NCBI GenBank assembly: GCA_025361335.1
Contig: JANYAK010000038.1
Coordinates: 1 to 64,000 of the forward strand
DNA from: Coriobacteriia bacterium
GTDB taxonomy: Bacteria > Actinomycetota > Coriobacteriia > Anaerosomatales > PALSA-660
DNA: 64,000 nt
Reading direction: 5' to 3'
The translations under genes were made by a program, and so were the position numbers. The notes under the pieces were generated by a model that was not told the origin of the DNA, made no database searches, and saw only the letters and a program-made list of their open reading frames with translations. Of this stretch, positions 15,339-25,037 are shown in pieces. Numbering within the stretch: position 1 is the first letter of the stretch; every line of letters starts with the position of its first letter.

Positions 15339-16504
15339 CCCGGTTCACCTCCTCGCCTGTAGGCGTCCCACAGTGTCCAGAACAGGTTCTGGCGCTTCGT
15401 GTCGTAGTAGGCCGCGCGGCGGACTTCCCAGTCGGCTTCCGCGTGCCGGCCTTCGGTCAGCAGGGTGGCCGCCAGCCCGAAGCGCGCGCGAACGCACGCG
15501 GGGTCGAGCGCGACCGCCGTGCGATACGACTTCATCGCCTCGGTGAACCGCTGAAGGCCCATGAGCGATTCGGCGAGAAGGACGTGCGGCATGGGGTGCG
15601 CGGGCACGGACACCGCCAGGGCCGACAAGACGCGCGCGGCGTGACCGCCGAGCCCGGGATGCTTGGCGTACGCGACACCGAGCACGTAGACGGCCGCGAT
15701 GCAGTCCTTCGAGAGCGTCAGCGCGCGCAGCGCCACGGCCATGGCCTCGTTCACGGCCTCCTGCTTGAGATACATGTAGCCGGCGAGCGCCAGGGCGTCG
15801 GGGTCGGCCGGGTCCGACTCCAGGACAGCACTGAGGAGGTCCTGCGCGCCGAAGTAGTCCTCGGCGCGAGCCAGCACCCCGGCGGCCTCGAGAAGGGCGC
15901 CCCGCTCGTCGGGGACGGCGTCCGGATCCGGCAGCACATCGGGCACGGGGCCGATCCCCGCGATGGCGAAGAAGAGGTCGTCCTGGCTCGGGTCGAGTTC
16001 GCCGGCCTTGCGGAACGTGGGCAGGGCCGTGGGGACACCTTCCCGCTTGAGGGCCGCCACCGCCATGTTGTACATGGCGCGCGGATGCTTCGGGTCGATC
16101 GCGAGAGCGGCCTTCCATGCGTCGACCGCCTCTTCGTCGAACGAGGCGGCCGCGAATGCCTCTCCGAGTTGGACGCGGGCCGTGACCAGGTCCTCCGCGA
16201 CCTCGGCCAGCTCATGCCAGACCAGGATCGACTGGTCCCACATCCCCCCGCGCCGATCGTACGCCAAGCCGAGGTCGAGGTACGCGGGCGCGCAATCCGG
16301 ATCCAACTCGATGGCTTTGGTGGCCGCGGCCGCCGCCTCGTCGTAGAAGTCGCCGGCCAACATCAGCTCGGCGAGCAACGCGTGGACGCCGGGCTGTGCG
16401 GGATCCTCGCCGAGTGCCGCGTAGCACGCCGCTACCGCCGGCCCGACCTGACCCCTGCGCGCGAGGGTCTCCGCCAGGATCGCGTCGTGGGAGCCCGCGC
16501 GCAT
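15335..16504 (-). CDS. TPR-repeat protein
   Basis: 389 residues from ATG 16504, overlapping the TGA of the corrinoid-protein gene; the longer ORF start at 17011 runs through that gene in another frame. At least eight tetratricopeptide-type helical pairs are visible, for example EDPAQPGVHALLAELMLAGDF, AIELDPDCAPAYLDLGLAYD and ALAIDPKHPRAMYNMAVAAL. There is no signal peptide, membrane segment or catalytic motif. It is probably a cytoplasmic scaffold linking its two coupled neighbours, which is inference from operon structure. Confidence 0.85.
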   Translation of the reverse strand: MRAGSHDAILAETLARRGQVGPAVAACYAALGEDPAQPGVHALLAELMLAGDFYDEAAAAATKAIELDPDCAPAYLDLGLAYDRRGGMWDQSILVWHELAEVAEDLVTARVQLGEAFAAASFDEEAVDAWKAALAIDPKHPRAMYNMAVAALKREGVPTALPTFRKAGELDPSQDDLFFAIAGIGPVPDVLPDPDAVPDERGALLEAAGVLARAEDYFGAQDLLSAVLESDPADPDALALAGYMYLKQEAVNEAMAVALRALTLSKDCIAAVYVLGVAYAKHPGLGGHAARVLSALAVSVPAHPMPHVLLAESLMGLQRFTEAMKSYRTAVALDPACVRARFGLAATLLTEGRHAEADWEVRRAAYYDTKRQNLFWTLWDAYRRGGEPG

Positions 16505-17169
16505 CACGTCGGCCCGCCGGCCGACGTGAGCCGATCCGCGGCGACCTTCGCGACGAGGTGCACCGCGCTCTCCGCGCCGCGCAGCACGCCATTGGCTCCC
16601 GCCTGCTTCGCTATGCGCACGTCGGCCTGAAACGGTCCTCCGGAGACGAGCAGCACGACGTCGTCTCGTCCCGCACCGCCGAGCATGTCTCGCACCCGCC
16701 CGACCGAGCGCGCGGTCTGCAGTATCTCGGCGCACACGATGACGATCTTGGCGCCGGTCTCGTCCACCTTCTCCAAGAAATCGGCGGGGCGGACATCGAC
16801 CCCGAGATCGATGACGCGATCGCCGGCGCCTCTCAGCGCCGCGACGATGATGTTCTTCATCACGGCATGGCGGTCCTTGTGCATGCACCCGATGATGACC
16901 GTCACGCCTGTGTCGAGCACGGCGGACGGTGGGGTCACGAACGAGGTGATCTGCTCGGCGACCACCGCGGCCTGGGTGAATGCGATCTCGTCGACGTCGT
17001 CGCACGCCCACGCGGCGCCGAGGAAGGCTAGGGCGGGCGCGAACAGTGCATCGAAGATCTGGTCCTGTGTCGTCCCGGTAGCCCGGACACCCTCGACCAC
17101 TTTGATGGCGCTCGCGGGGTCCTGGTGGACGAAGGCCTGATAAAGGCGCAGAGGTGCGTCGTCACTCAT
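16504..17169 (-). CDS. Cobalamin-binding (MtaC/MetH-like) corrinoid protein
   Basis: 221 residues. Residues 1-85 look like the helical cap domain of corrinoid proteins (FDALFAPALAFLGAAWACDDVDEI). Residues 86-215 match the B12-binding Rossmann domain: GCMHKDRHAVMKNI holds the lower-ligand Asp99-x-His101, although Gly of DxHxxG is Met104; LVSGGPF and AGANGVLRGAESAV fit the later strands. Family members carry methyl groups or sense B12. No methyltransferase is adjacent; instead it is coupled to a TPR protein and a glycosidase-like protein. Confidence 0.85.
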   Translation of the reverse strand: MSDDAPLRLYQAFVHQDPASAIKVVEGVRATGTTQDQIFDALFAPALAFLGAAWACDDVDEIAFTQAAVVAEQITSFVTPPSAVLDTGVTVIIGCMHKDRHAVMKNIIVAALRGAGDRVIDLGVDVRPADFLEKVDETGAKIVIVCAEILQTARSVGRVRDMLGGAGRDDVVLLVSGGPFQADVRIAKQAGANGVLRGAESAVHLVAKVAADRLTSAGGPT

Positions 17170-17293
17170 GCTCTGCTCAAGACCTCCTCCCAGGCGTCAA
17201 GGGCGCATCGGGCCCGGTCGGGGCGCCATCGCGCGCGCGGACCGCACGCCGAGAGTATCGCACAGCCCAGTGTCCGCGAGACGCGCATCCCCG

Positions 17294-17313
17294 CGGGCCC
17301 GAGAACGGGTCCG
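17294..17313 (-). terminator. Hairpin downstream of the UAA tRNA
   Basis: CGGGCCC-GAGAAC-GGGTCCG (7 bp, one G-U) lies about 47 bases past the tRNA 3' end; a second hairpin CTCGCC...GGGCGAG is nearer the tRNA. No U-tract. They may end the ppx-tRNA transcript. Confidence 0.3.
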
Positions 17314-17359
17314 CTGCCGCTCTCGCCAGCCGACGGGCGAGCGCACAGCCGGTCCCCGG

Positions 17360-17436
17360 TGGTGGCCCCCCTGGGATTCGAACCCAGACTGGCCCGGGTT
17401 TAAGCCGGTTCCCTCTGCCGATTGGGGTAGGGGGCC
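17360..17436 (-). tRNA. tRNA with UAA anticodon and short variable loop (tRNA-Leu by anticodon, class I shape)
   Basis: The minus strand gives acceptor GGCCCCC/GGGGGCC with discriminator A and encoded CCA, T-arm CTGGG-TTCGAAT-CCCAG, and anticodon arm CCGG-CTTAAAC-CCGG with UAA at 17402-17400. Total length is 77 bases with CCA. The variable region is only five bases (CCAGT), whereas bacterial tRNA-Leu is normally class II with a long variable arm. The D-stem CCCC/AGGG has one mismatch. UUA codons are used in the window (one in the cytochrome gene), so a UUA reader is needed. Amino-acid identity is therefore open. Confidence 0.8.
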
Positions 17437-17467
17437 GACCGGGTCGGCAGCGGCGGACTTGACGGCG

Positions 17468-18406
17468 TCAGGTGCTCTCGAGCACGAGCCCATAGAGGAT
17501 ATCGTGCTCGCTGACTGTAGACGAATCGAGACCCGCCAGCGCCAGGATCGTCTCCAGGATGATGGCGCCGGCGACGATCACCTCGGCGCGCGCCGGGTCC
17601 ATCCCGACGACGTGGCGCCTCTCGGCCAGGGGTAGCGCGGCGAGCTCCTCGCGCAAGTCCGCGATGTCGCCCCCTGAGAGCCGAGAGCCGTGCACTTTGG
17701 CGGCATCGTACACGTCGAGCCCCTGCCTGACCGCGGAGAGCGTCGTGCCGGTGCCGGCGAGCGTCACCAGAGTCCGCGGACGGCCGGTCAACCCCGCGAA
17801 GAAGGGACGCATCTCGTCGGCCACCCAGGCGGAGGCCGCATCCATCTCCTCCGGCTTCGGCGGGTCGGTGTGCAGGAACATGTCGAGGACCCGCCGCGAG
17901 CCGACGTCTATCGATCGGGCCGCGCCGATCTCGACGTCGCGCCCATCTTCAGTGTCATGAGCACAGCCGAAGACGAGTTCTGTCGACCCTCCTCCGAGAT
18001 CGGCCACCAGCACGTCGTCGTCGTCGATGGAGTTCGTCGCGCCCCGGAACGACAGGTCCGCCTCCTCCTCACCGGAGATGATGCGCGGCCGCACGCCCGT
18101 TTTCTCGATCAGGTCGAGGAATTCGTTACCGTTGCACGCGTCGCGCGCCGCCGACGTGGCGACGGCGACCACCCGGGCCGCGCCGGTCTCCTCGATGTCG
18201 CGCATGAACCCCGAGACCGCATCCGCGACTCGGCCGATCGCCACATCCGAGAGTCGGCCGCTGCCGTGCAGTCCTTCGCCGAGATGCGTCACGGCCGTCC
18301 GGCGGACCACCTCACAGACATCGCGGCCCGACACGTCGGCGATCAGAAGACGCGTCGTGACCGTCCCGATGTCGATGGCGGCCGTGCGGTTGGCGACGCG
18401 ATCCAT
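17468..18406 (-). CDS. ppx: Ppx/GppA-family exopolyphosphatase / pppGpp phosphohydrolase
   Basis: 312 residues. The actin-like ATPase fold is shown by the phosphate-1 loop AAIDIGTVTTRLLIADV, the segment VATSAARDA, the catalytic-region GEEEADLSFRGA and phosphate-2 VADLGGGSTEL. It is the short, two-domain form common in Actinobacteria and hydrolyses polyphosphate and/or pppGpp. It follows the DUF501 gene in the conserved actinobacterial order eno-divIC-DUF501-ppx. Confidence 0.93.
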   Translation of the reverse strand: MDRVANRTAAIDIGTVTTRLLIADVSGRDVCEVVRRTAVTHLGEGLHGSGRLSDVAIGRVADAVSGFMRDIEETGAARVVAVATSAARDACNGNEFLDLIEKTGVRPRIISGEEEADLSFRGATNSIDDDDVLVADLGGGSTELVFGCAHDTEDGRDVEIGAARSIDVGSRRVLDMFLHTDPPKPEEMDAASAWVADEMRPFFAGLTGRPRTLVTLAGTGTTLSAVRQGLDVYDAAKVHGSRLSGGDIADLREELAALPLAERRHVVGMDPARAEVIVAGAIILETILALAGLDSSTVSEHDILYGLVLEST

Positions 18407-18467
18407 GTGCTCCCCCGGTTCCCATGCGCCGGTGCCGTCACGATATGCCCGGCCCGTCTTCTCGATT

Positions 18468-19067
18468 CTACCGTGCGGCAGGCCCCGTGGCTTCCAGGAC
18501 CGTGCAGCGGACCTCGTCGCACGCGGAGTCTCCCCACGCCCCCTCGAGCTCGAGCAGCAGACCCTTCCCGGCCGGATCGTCGATCCCGCACAACGCCGCC
18601 GCGACCCGGGCGTGCAGGCACTTCACGGCCAGGGGGTCGGACTGTCCTGCCACGCCTACATCGCCGCAGGGGTCGTCTTCATCCCCTAAAGAGGCGCGGA
18701 ACACCCGGTAGGCGTGGTCCGCCCGCCCGGCACGCTCGGCGGACAGCGGGTCCGATCGCAGTCGCGCGCTCCACCATGCCGTGGCGCCGGCCGACTCCCG
18801 GTCGGAGACCAGGGCGGCCAACTTGGGGCATGTGAGCCACAGCGCCGTGGGAAACGGGGCGCCTGTTCCGAGCCGAGGGGCGACCGCGATCACCACGGGC
18901 GATCCGGACCGGCAGCGCAGCTCCACCCGCCACGCGCCGCGAGGAGCGCGTCCCAGCTGCCGCTCGACGATAGCGCCATCGGACGCACGGGGGCGGTCTC
19001 GGATCGTGCCGCGGGCCCCGGCCCACTCGGGGAGGGTCGAGGATCCGCGGAGGGCTTCTCGGCTCAC
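18468..19067 (-). CDS. DUF501 family protein
   Basis: 199 residues from GTG 19067, overlapping the divIC stop by 4 bases (GTGA). The core PFPTALWLTCPKLAALVSDRES and the HAYRVFRASLGDE region are those of DUF501, an actinobacterial family always found near divIC and ppx. It contains several cysteines (LTCP, CGDVG, KCLHA). The function is not established; the ORF-track version reaching 19697 is an out-of-frame extension. Confidence 0.9.
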   Translation of the reverse strand: MSREALRGSSTLPEWAGARGTIRDRPRASDGAIVERQLGRAPRGAWRVELRCRSGSPVVIAVAPRLGTGAPFPTALWLTCPKLAALVSDRESAGATAWWSARLRSDPLSAERAGRADHAYRVFRASLGDEDDPCGDVGVAGQSDPLAVKCLHARVAAALCGIDDPAGKGLLLELEGAWGDSACDEVRCTVLEATGPAAR

Positions 19068-19663
19068 CTCACGCCGAATACGGCGTCGAGCAGCGCGGTG
19101 ACCACGTCCTTGCCGCCCCGCCCCGCCTTCGGGCCGGAGGCGTGGGTGACCGGCTGTCCGCTGGCAGTGGCCGAAGGCATGACCACATACACGTTCTCCC
19201 CCGGGAGGGTGAGCCCGAGGCTCTCGCGCGCGGCCTTCTCCACCCCCTCCGGGGTCTTGAGGTCGGAGATCTCCGCGCGCAGGGACGCGTTGTTCTTCCG
19301 CAGGCTCTGATACTGCTGTTGGAGACCCGCGACGCTTCGCCCCATCTCGTACTGGACCTTGAGCGCGGGATACATCCACCAGCACAGCAGGACTATCGTT
19401 CCGACGACCGCGATGGGGGTGAGAGGGAAGCCGACTGCCCGGCGCGCGGCGCTCGACGTGGTGCGTCGCGCTCCGCGCGCCGGGCTGGCCGACGAGCGGG
19501 TCGTGCCCGATGCCGTCTGCGGCTTCCGGGGGGAGGAGGAAGCTGTCGCGCCGTTCGACTTTCGGGCGCGTACGGACGAGCCGCCGGTGCGTCCCTTCGG
19601 GGGAGTGGACGCGGTCCGACCGCTTCGCGAGGCCCCGCGCTGCGATGACGTGCCAGATGCCAT
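19064..19663 (-). CDS. divIC: Septum formation initiator DivIC/FtsB
   Basis: 199 residues from ATG 19663. A basic, Ser/Thr/Arg-rich cytoplasmic tail of about 70 residues precedes one transmembrane helix (PIAVVGTIVLLCWWMYPAL), then a coiled coil (GLQQQYQSLRKNNASLRAEI) and the FtsB-type PEGVEKAARESLGLTLPGE. Such bitopic proteins join FtsL and DivIB/FtsQ in the divisome. The gene is translationally coupled to DUF501. The long basic tail is common in actinobacterial versions. Confidence 0.92.
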   Translation of the reverse strand: MASGTSSQRGASRSGRTASTPPKGRTGGSSVRARKSNGATASSSPRKPQTASGTTRSSASPARGARRTTSSAARRAVGFPLTPIAVVGTIVLLCWWMYPALKVQYEMGRSVAGLQQQYQSLRKNNASLRAEISDLKTPEGVEKAARESLGLTLPGENVYVVMPSATASGQPVTHASGPKAGRGGKDVVTALLDAVFGVR

Positions 19664-19824
19664 GGCGTGGTGGTCCTGTGTGAAGGCCCGCGAACATGTC
19701 AGGTGCCGCGACCCGCCGCGGCGAGGAGCCTGAAGTCGCGCTCCTCGCGGAACATCATACCACCGGCCGTCAAACAATCGACCTCAACACGAGGTCGAGG
19801 CGACACGCAGGCACCGAGCAGGCG

Positions 19825-21225
19825 TCATACGTGGAGGACGCGGACCAGGTCGGTCGTCCCCGGGCGGTTGAGAGCGACGCCGGCGGTCAGCGCCACCAAG
19901 TCGCCGGGCCGGGCCACTCCGGTGGCGCGAGCCACCTCGACCGCGGAGGCGGCCATCTCCTCGAGCGTCGTCGGCGCGGGCACCACATGCGGGTACACAC
20001 CCCACACGAGCGCCAGCTGGCGCGCGACTGCCGGATCCGGGGTCATCGCCACCACCGGGACGCGCGGACGGTGAGCGGCGACCGCCCGTGGGGTGCCCCC
20101 GGACTCGGTCGCCGTCACCACTGCTGCGAGGTCGAGGTCCGAGGCAAGTGAGCACACGGCGGCGCTCACGGCCCGCGTCACGTCGTCTCTGGCGGCCACC
20201 ACGCCCGGCCTCGCCGACGCTGGCGGCCCGTACTCCTCGGCGGTCACGCAGATGCGCGCCATCGTCTCCACCGCCTCGAGCGGATGCTCGCCCACAGCCG
20301 TCTCAGCGGAGAGCATGACCGCGTCGACGCCCTCGAAGACCGCGTTCGCCACGTCGGAGGCCTCGGCGCGCGTGGGCCGCGTGAAGTGGATCATCGATTC
20401 GAGCATCTGGGTGGCCACGATGACCGGTTTGCCGCTCGCACGGCATGCCGCGACGATGGCGCGCTGGACCACCGGGACCTCCTCAGGGGAGGTCTCCACC
20501 CCCAGGTCTCCGCGGGCCACCATGACGGCGTCGGCCGCCTGCACGATCCCGTCGATGTCGCTCGCGGCTTCGTGTTTCTCGATCTTGGCGACGATGGGCA
20601 GGCGGGCCCCTCCCATCGCGCCGCGCAGGCGACGGACATCGTCGCCCGACCGCACGAACGACTGCGCGATCAGGTCCACGCCCGCCGCGATCGCCCACTC
20701 GAGGTCGTCGATGTCCTTCGGCGTTATCGCATCCACGCGCAGCCGCACCCCCGGCACGTTCACGCCCTTGTGGCTGCCCAGTGGGCCTCCGACCAACACC
20801 GTGGTGTCGACGCGACCCGGTGCGGTGGCCGTGACCCGCAACTCGATCCGGCCATCGTCGATCAGGATGCGGTCACCGACTGACACGTCGTCAGCGAGGC
20901 CGTCATGGTTCACGTGGGCCGCCGCCGCGTCTCCGGCTCCCTCGCCGGCCAGCAGGCAAAACGGAGCGCCCTCGACCATCTCGACCCCGGGAGCCACCTC
21001 TCCCACCCGCAACTTCGGGCCGCCCAGGTCGAGCATGACCGCCACGTGGCGCCCGGCGCGCTCGGCGGAGGCGCGCACCGCCGCGAGCCTGCGCTCGAGG
21101 CCCTCGCGCGAGGAGTGCGAGGCGTTCAGCCGTGCGACGTCGATACCCGTCCCGATGAGCGTATCGAGAACTCCCGGCTCGTCGCTGGCCGGACCGATGG
21201 TCGCGATGATCTTCGTGCGTCGCAT
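19825..21225 (-). CDS. pyk: Pyruvate kinase
   Basis: 466 residues from ATG 21225 with TTGGAG five bases upstream; the ORF-track start at 21486 includes the leader. It makes pyruvate and ATP from phosphoenolpyruvate and ADP. Motifs: MRRTKIIATIGPAS, RLNASHSSRE, MLDLGGPKLRVGEV, IVAKIEKHEA (catalytic Lys), VMVARGDLGVE, TQMLESMI and AVMLSAETAVGEHP. The C-terminal allosteric domain is complete. It lies between eno and divIC, preceded by an unusually long hairpin. Confidence 0.97.
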   Translation of the reverse strand: MRRTKIIATIGPASDEPGVLDTLIGTGIDVARLNASHSSREGLERRLAAVRASAERAGRHVAVMLDLGGPKLRVGEVAPGVEMVEGAPFCLLAGEGAGDAAAAHVNHDGLADDVSVGDRILIDDGRIELRVTATAPGRVDTTVLVGGPLGSHKGVNVPGVRLRVDAITPKDIDDLEWAIAAGVDLIAQSFVRSGDDVRRLRGAMGGARLPIVAKIEKHEAASDIDGIVQAADAVMVARGDLGVETSPEEVPVVQRAIVAACRASGKPVIVATQMLESMIHFTRPTRAEASDVANAVFEGVDAVMLSAETAVGEHPLEAVETMARICVTAEEYGPPASARPGVVAARDDVTRAVSAAVCSLASDLDLAAVVTATESGGTPRAVAAHRPRVPVVAMTPDPAVARQLALVWGVYPHVVPAPTTLEEMAASAVEVARATGVARPGDLVALTAGVALNRPGTTDLVRVLHV

Positions 21226-21348
21226 AAGGGCTCCAAGCCAGCAGCCGGAGTTCGTGCACGGTTCTGTTGGTACCCACCCATGGCTCGAGTGGGACCACTC
21301 GGGTTCGTCGCCGTTGTAGTCGAGCCCGGGGCAGCGCCTCCGTCCCGG

Positions 21349-21474
21349 GGCTTTGAGGGATGGGGTCCGCCGCGAGTCCCGCAGAAGGGGCGTCTCCACC
21401 GGATGCAGAAGGGACGCCCCATGAGGACGCCCCTTCGAGGACTGTGTGAGCGCCGGACCCCACCCCTCAAAACC
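21349..21474 (-). promoter_or_regulatory. Very long near-perfect hairpin between eno and pyk
   Basis: The outer arms are TTTGAGGGATGGGGTCCG (21352-21369) and CGGACCCCACCCCTCAAA (21454-21471), complementary at 17 of 18 positions and extended by GGG/CCC. Inside, CGC/GCG, AGTCC/GGACT and AAGGGGCGTC/GACGCCCCTT continue the stem. A second GACGCCCC copy (21413-21420) competes for the same partner, so two folds exclude each other. It could be a 3' end of eno mRNA, a pyk leader switch or a MITE-like insertion. Confidence 0.6.
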
Positions 21475-21492
21475 CGGTCCACCCAAGAAGTG

Positions 21493-23975
<2,483 letters not shown>

Positions 23976-24004
23976 CAGACCCCCGGCCGCGACGTGTCGC
24001 GACG

Positions 24005-25006
24005 CTACTTGGCGGGAGCGGTCGACGTCGCGGGCTTGGAGGCGGCCTCGACAGCCTTCTTGAGAGCGGCGTCGAATATCTCGACCTCCGCTTTCCCGCG
24101 GAGCTTGTCTATGTACGCGGTGAACTGGTCCGTGCCGCCCCGCTGGGACAGGGTCGCGTTGATCTGCGCCTTCACCTGATCGAGCGTGCGCTGGACCGGC
24201 GCCTTGTTCTCCAGCAGCTTGATGATGTGCCAACCGAACTGGGTCTGCACGAGCCGGACCTCGTTCGGCTTCATCTCGGTCACGGCCTTGGAGAACTCCG
24301 CCACGTATCGGGAGGCGGGCGCCCATCCGAGATCGCCGGCCTTGTCCTTGCTCGCCGGGTCGATGGAGAACTGCTTGGCCAGCACCTTGAAGTCCCCGCC
24401 CTTCTGCGCTTGGGCGAAGATGTCCTGAGCGATGGCCTTGTCCTTCGTGGCGACCAGGACGTGGGCGGCGTGCACCTGAGCGGGCTGCAGGAACATCGCG
24501 GTGTTGGCGTCGTAGTACGCCTTGACCTCGTCATTCGAGGGGACGGTCTCTTTGGCGATCTTCTTCGTGACGGCGTCCACCATGAGGCGGCTCTGGACGC
24601 TCGACTTGAGCTGGTCCTGCGTCACGCCCGACTGCTTCATCGCGTCGTCGAGGCCCTTCTTGCCCCCGTACTGGGTCTGCAGCTGGGTGAGGTAGTCGTT
24701 GACCTGCTTGTCGGTCGGCTCGACCTTGAGCCGCTTGGCCTCTTGCTTCACGAGCTCCAACTGGATGAGGCTCTCGAGGATCTTGGCCTTGAACTCGGCC
24801 TCGCGCGCCTTGGCGTCGGCGCCGGTGAACGTCTGCGGCGACGACTTCTTCATCTGGTCGAACTGTTCCTGCATCGCGGACAGCTTGATGGGCTCGCCGT
24901 TGACGCGCGCGACAACGTCGGCATTCGTGCAGCCGACGATGCCTGTCGCGGCGAGCAGGATGATTCCCACGAGGAGGGGGGCGACAAAACGTGACCGGAT
25001 CTTCAT
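24005..25006 (-). CDS. Lipoprotein peptidyl-prolyl isomerase (PrsA/SurA-like foldase)
   Basis: 333 residues from ATG 25006 with GGAGG in front. The N-terminus is a lipoprotein signal with lipobox IVGC (Cys26). Residues 30-180 form the SurA_N-type chaperone helices; residues about 185-285 are a parvulin domain (VHAAHVLVATKDKA, FSIDPASKDKAGDLGWAP, VQTQFGWHIIKLLE). Such proteins fold exported proteins outside the membrane. The gene lies 31 bases after mfd and 29 before mazG. Confidence 0.9.
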   Translation of the reverse strand: MKIRSRFVAPLLVGIILLAATGIVGCTNADVVARVNGEPIKLSAMQEQFDQMKKSSPQTFTGADAKAREAEFKAKILESLIQLELVKQEAKRLKVEPTDKQVNDYLTQLQTQYGGKKGLDDAMKQSGVTQDQLKSSVQSRLMVDAVTKKIAKETVPSNDEVKAYYDANTAMFLQPAQVHAAHVLVATKDKAIAQDIFAQAQKGGDFKVLAKQFSIDPASKDKAGDLGWAPASRYVAEFSKAVTEMKPNEVRLVQTQFGWHIIKLLENKAPVQRTLDQVKAQINATLSQRGGTDQFTAYIDKLRGKAEVEIFDAALKKAVEAASKPATSTAPAK

Positions 25007-25037
25007 TCGGACTTCCTCCGTGTCGCGCGTGAGCAGG

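Noticed and set aside
21261-21284. T-box-like GGGTGGGTACC in the pyk leader
   Set aside because: Only a short resemblance; no specifier loop or convincing antiterminator, and pyruvate kinase is not a T-box target.
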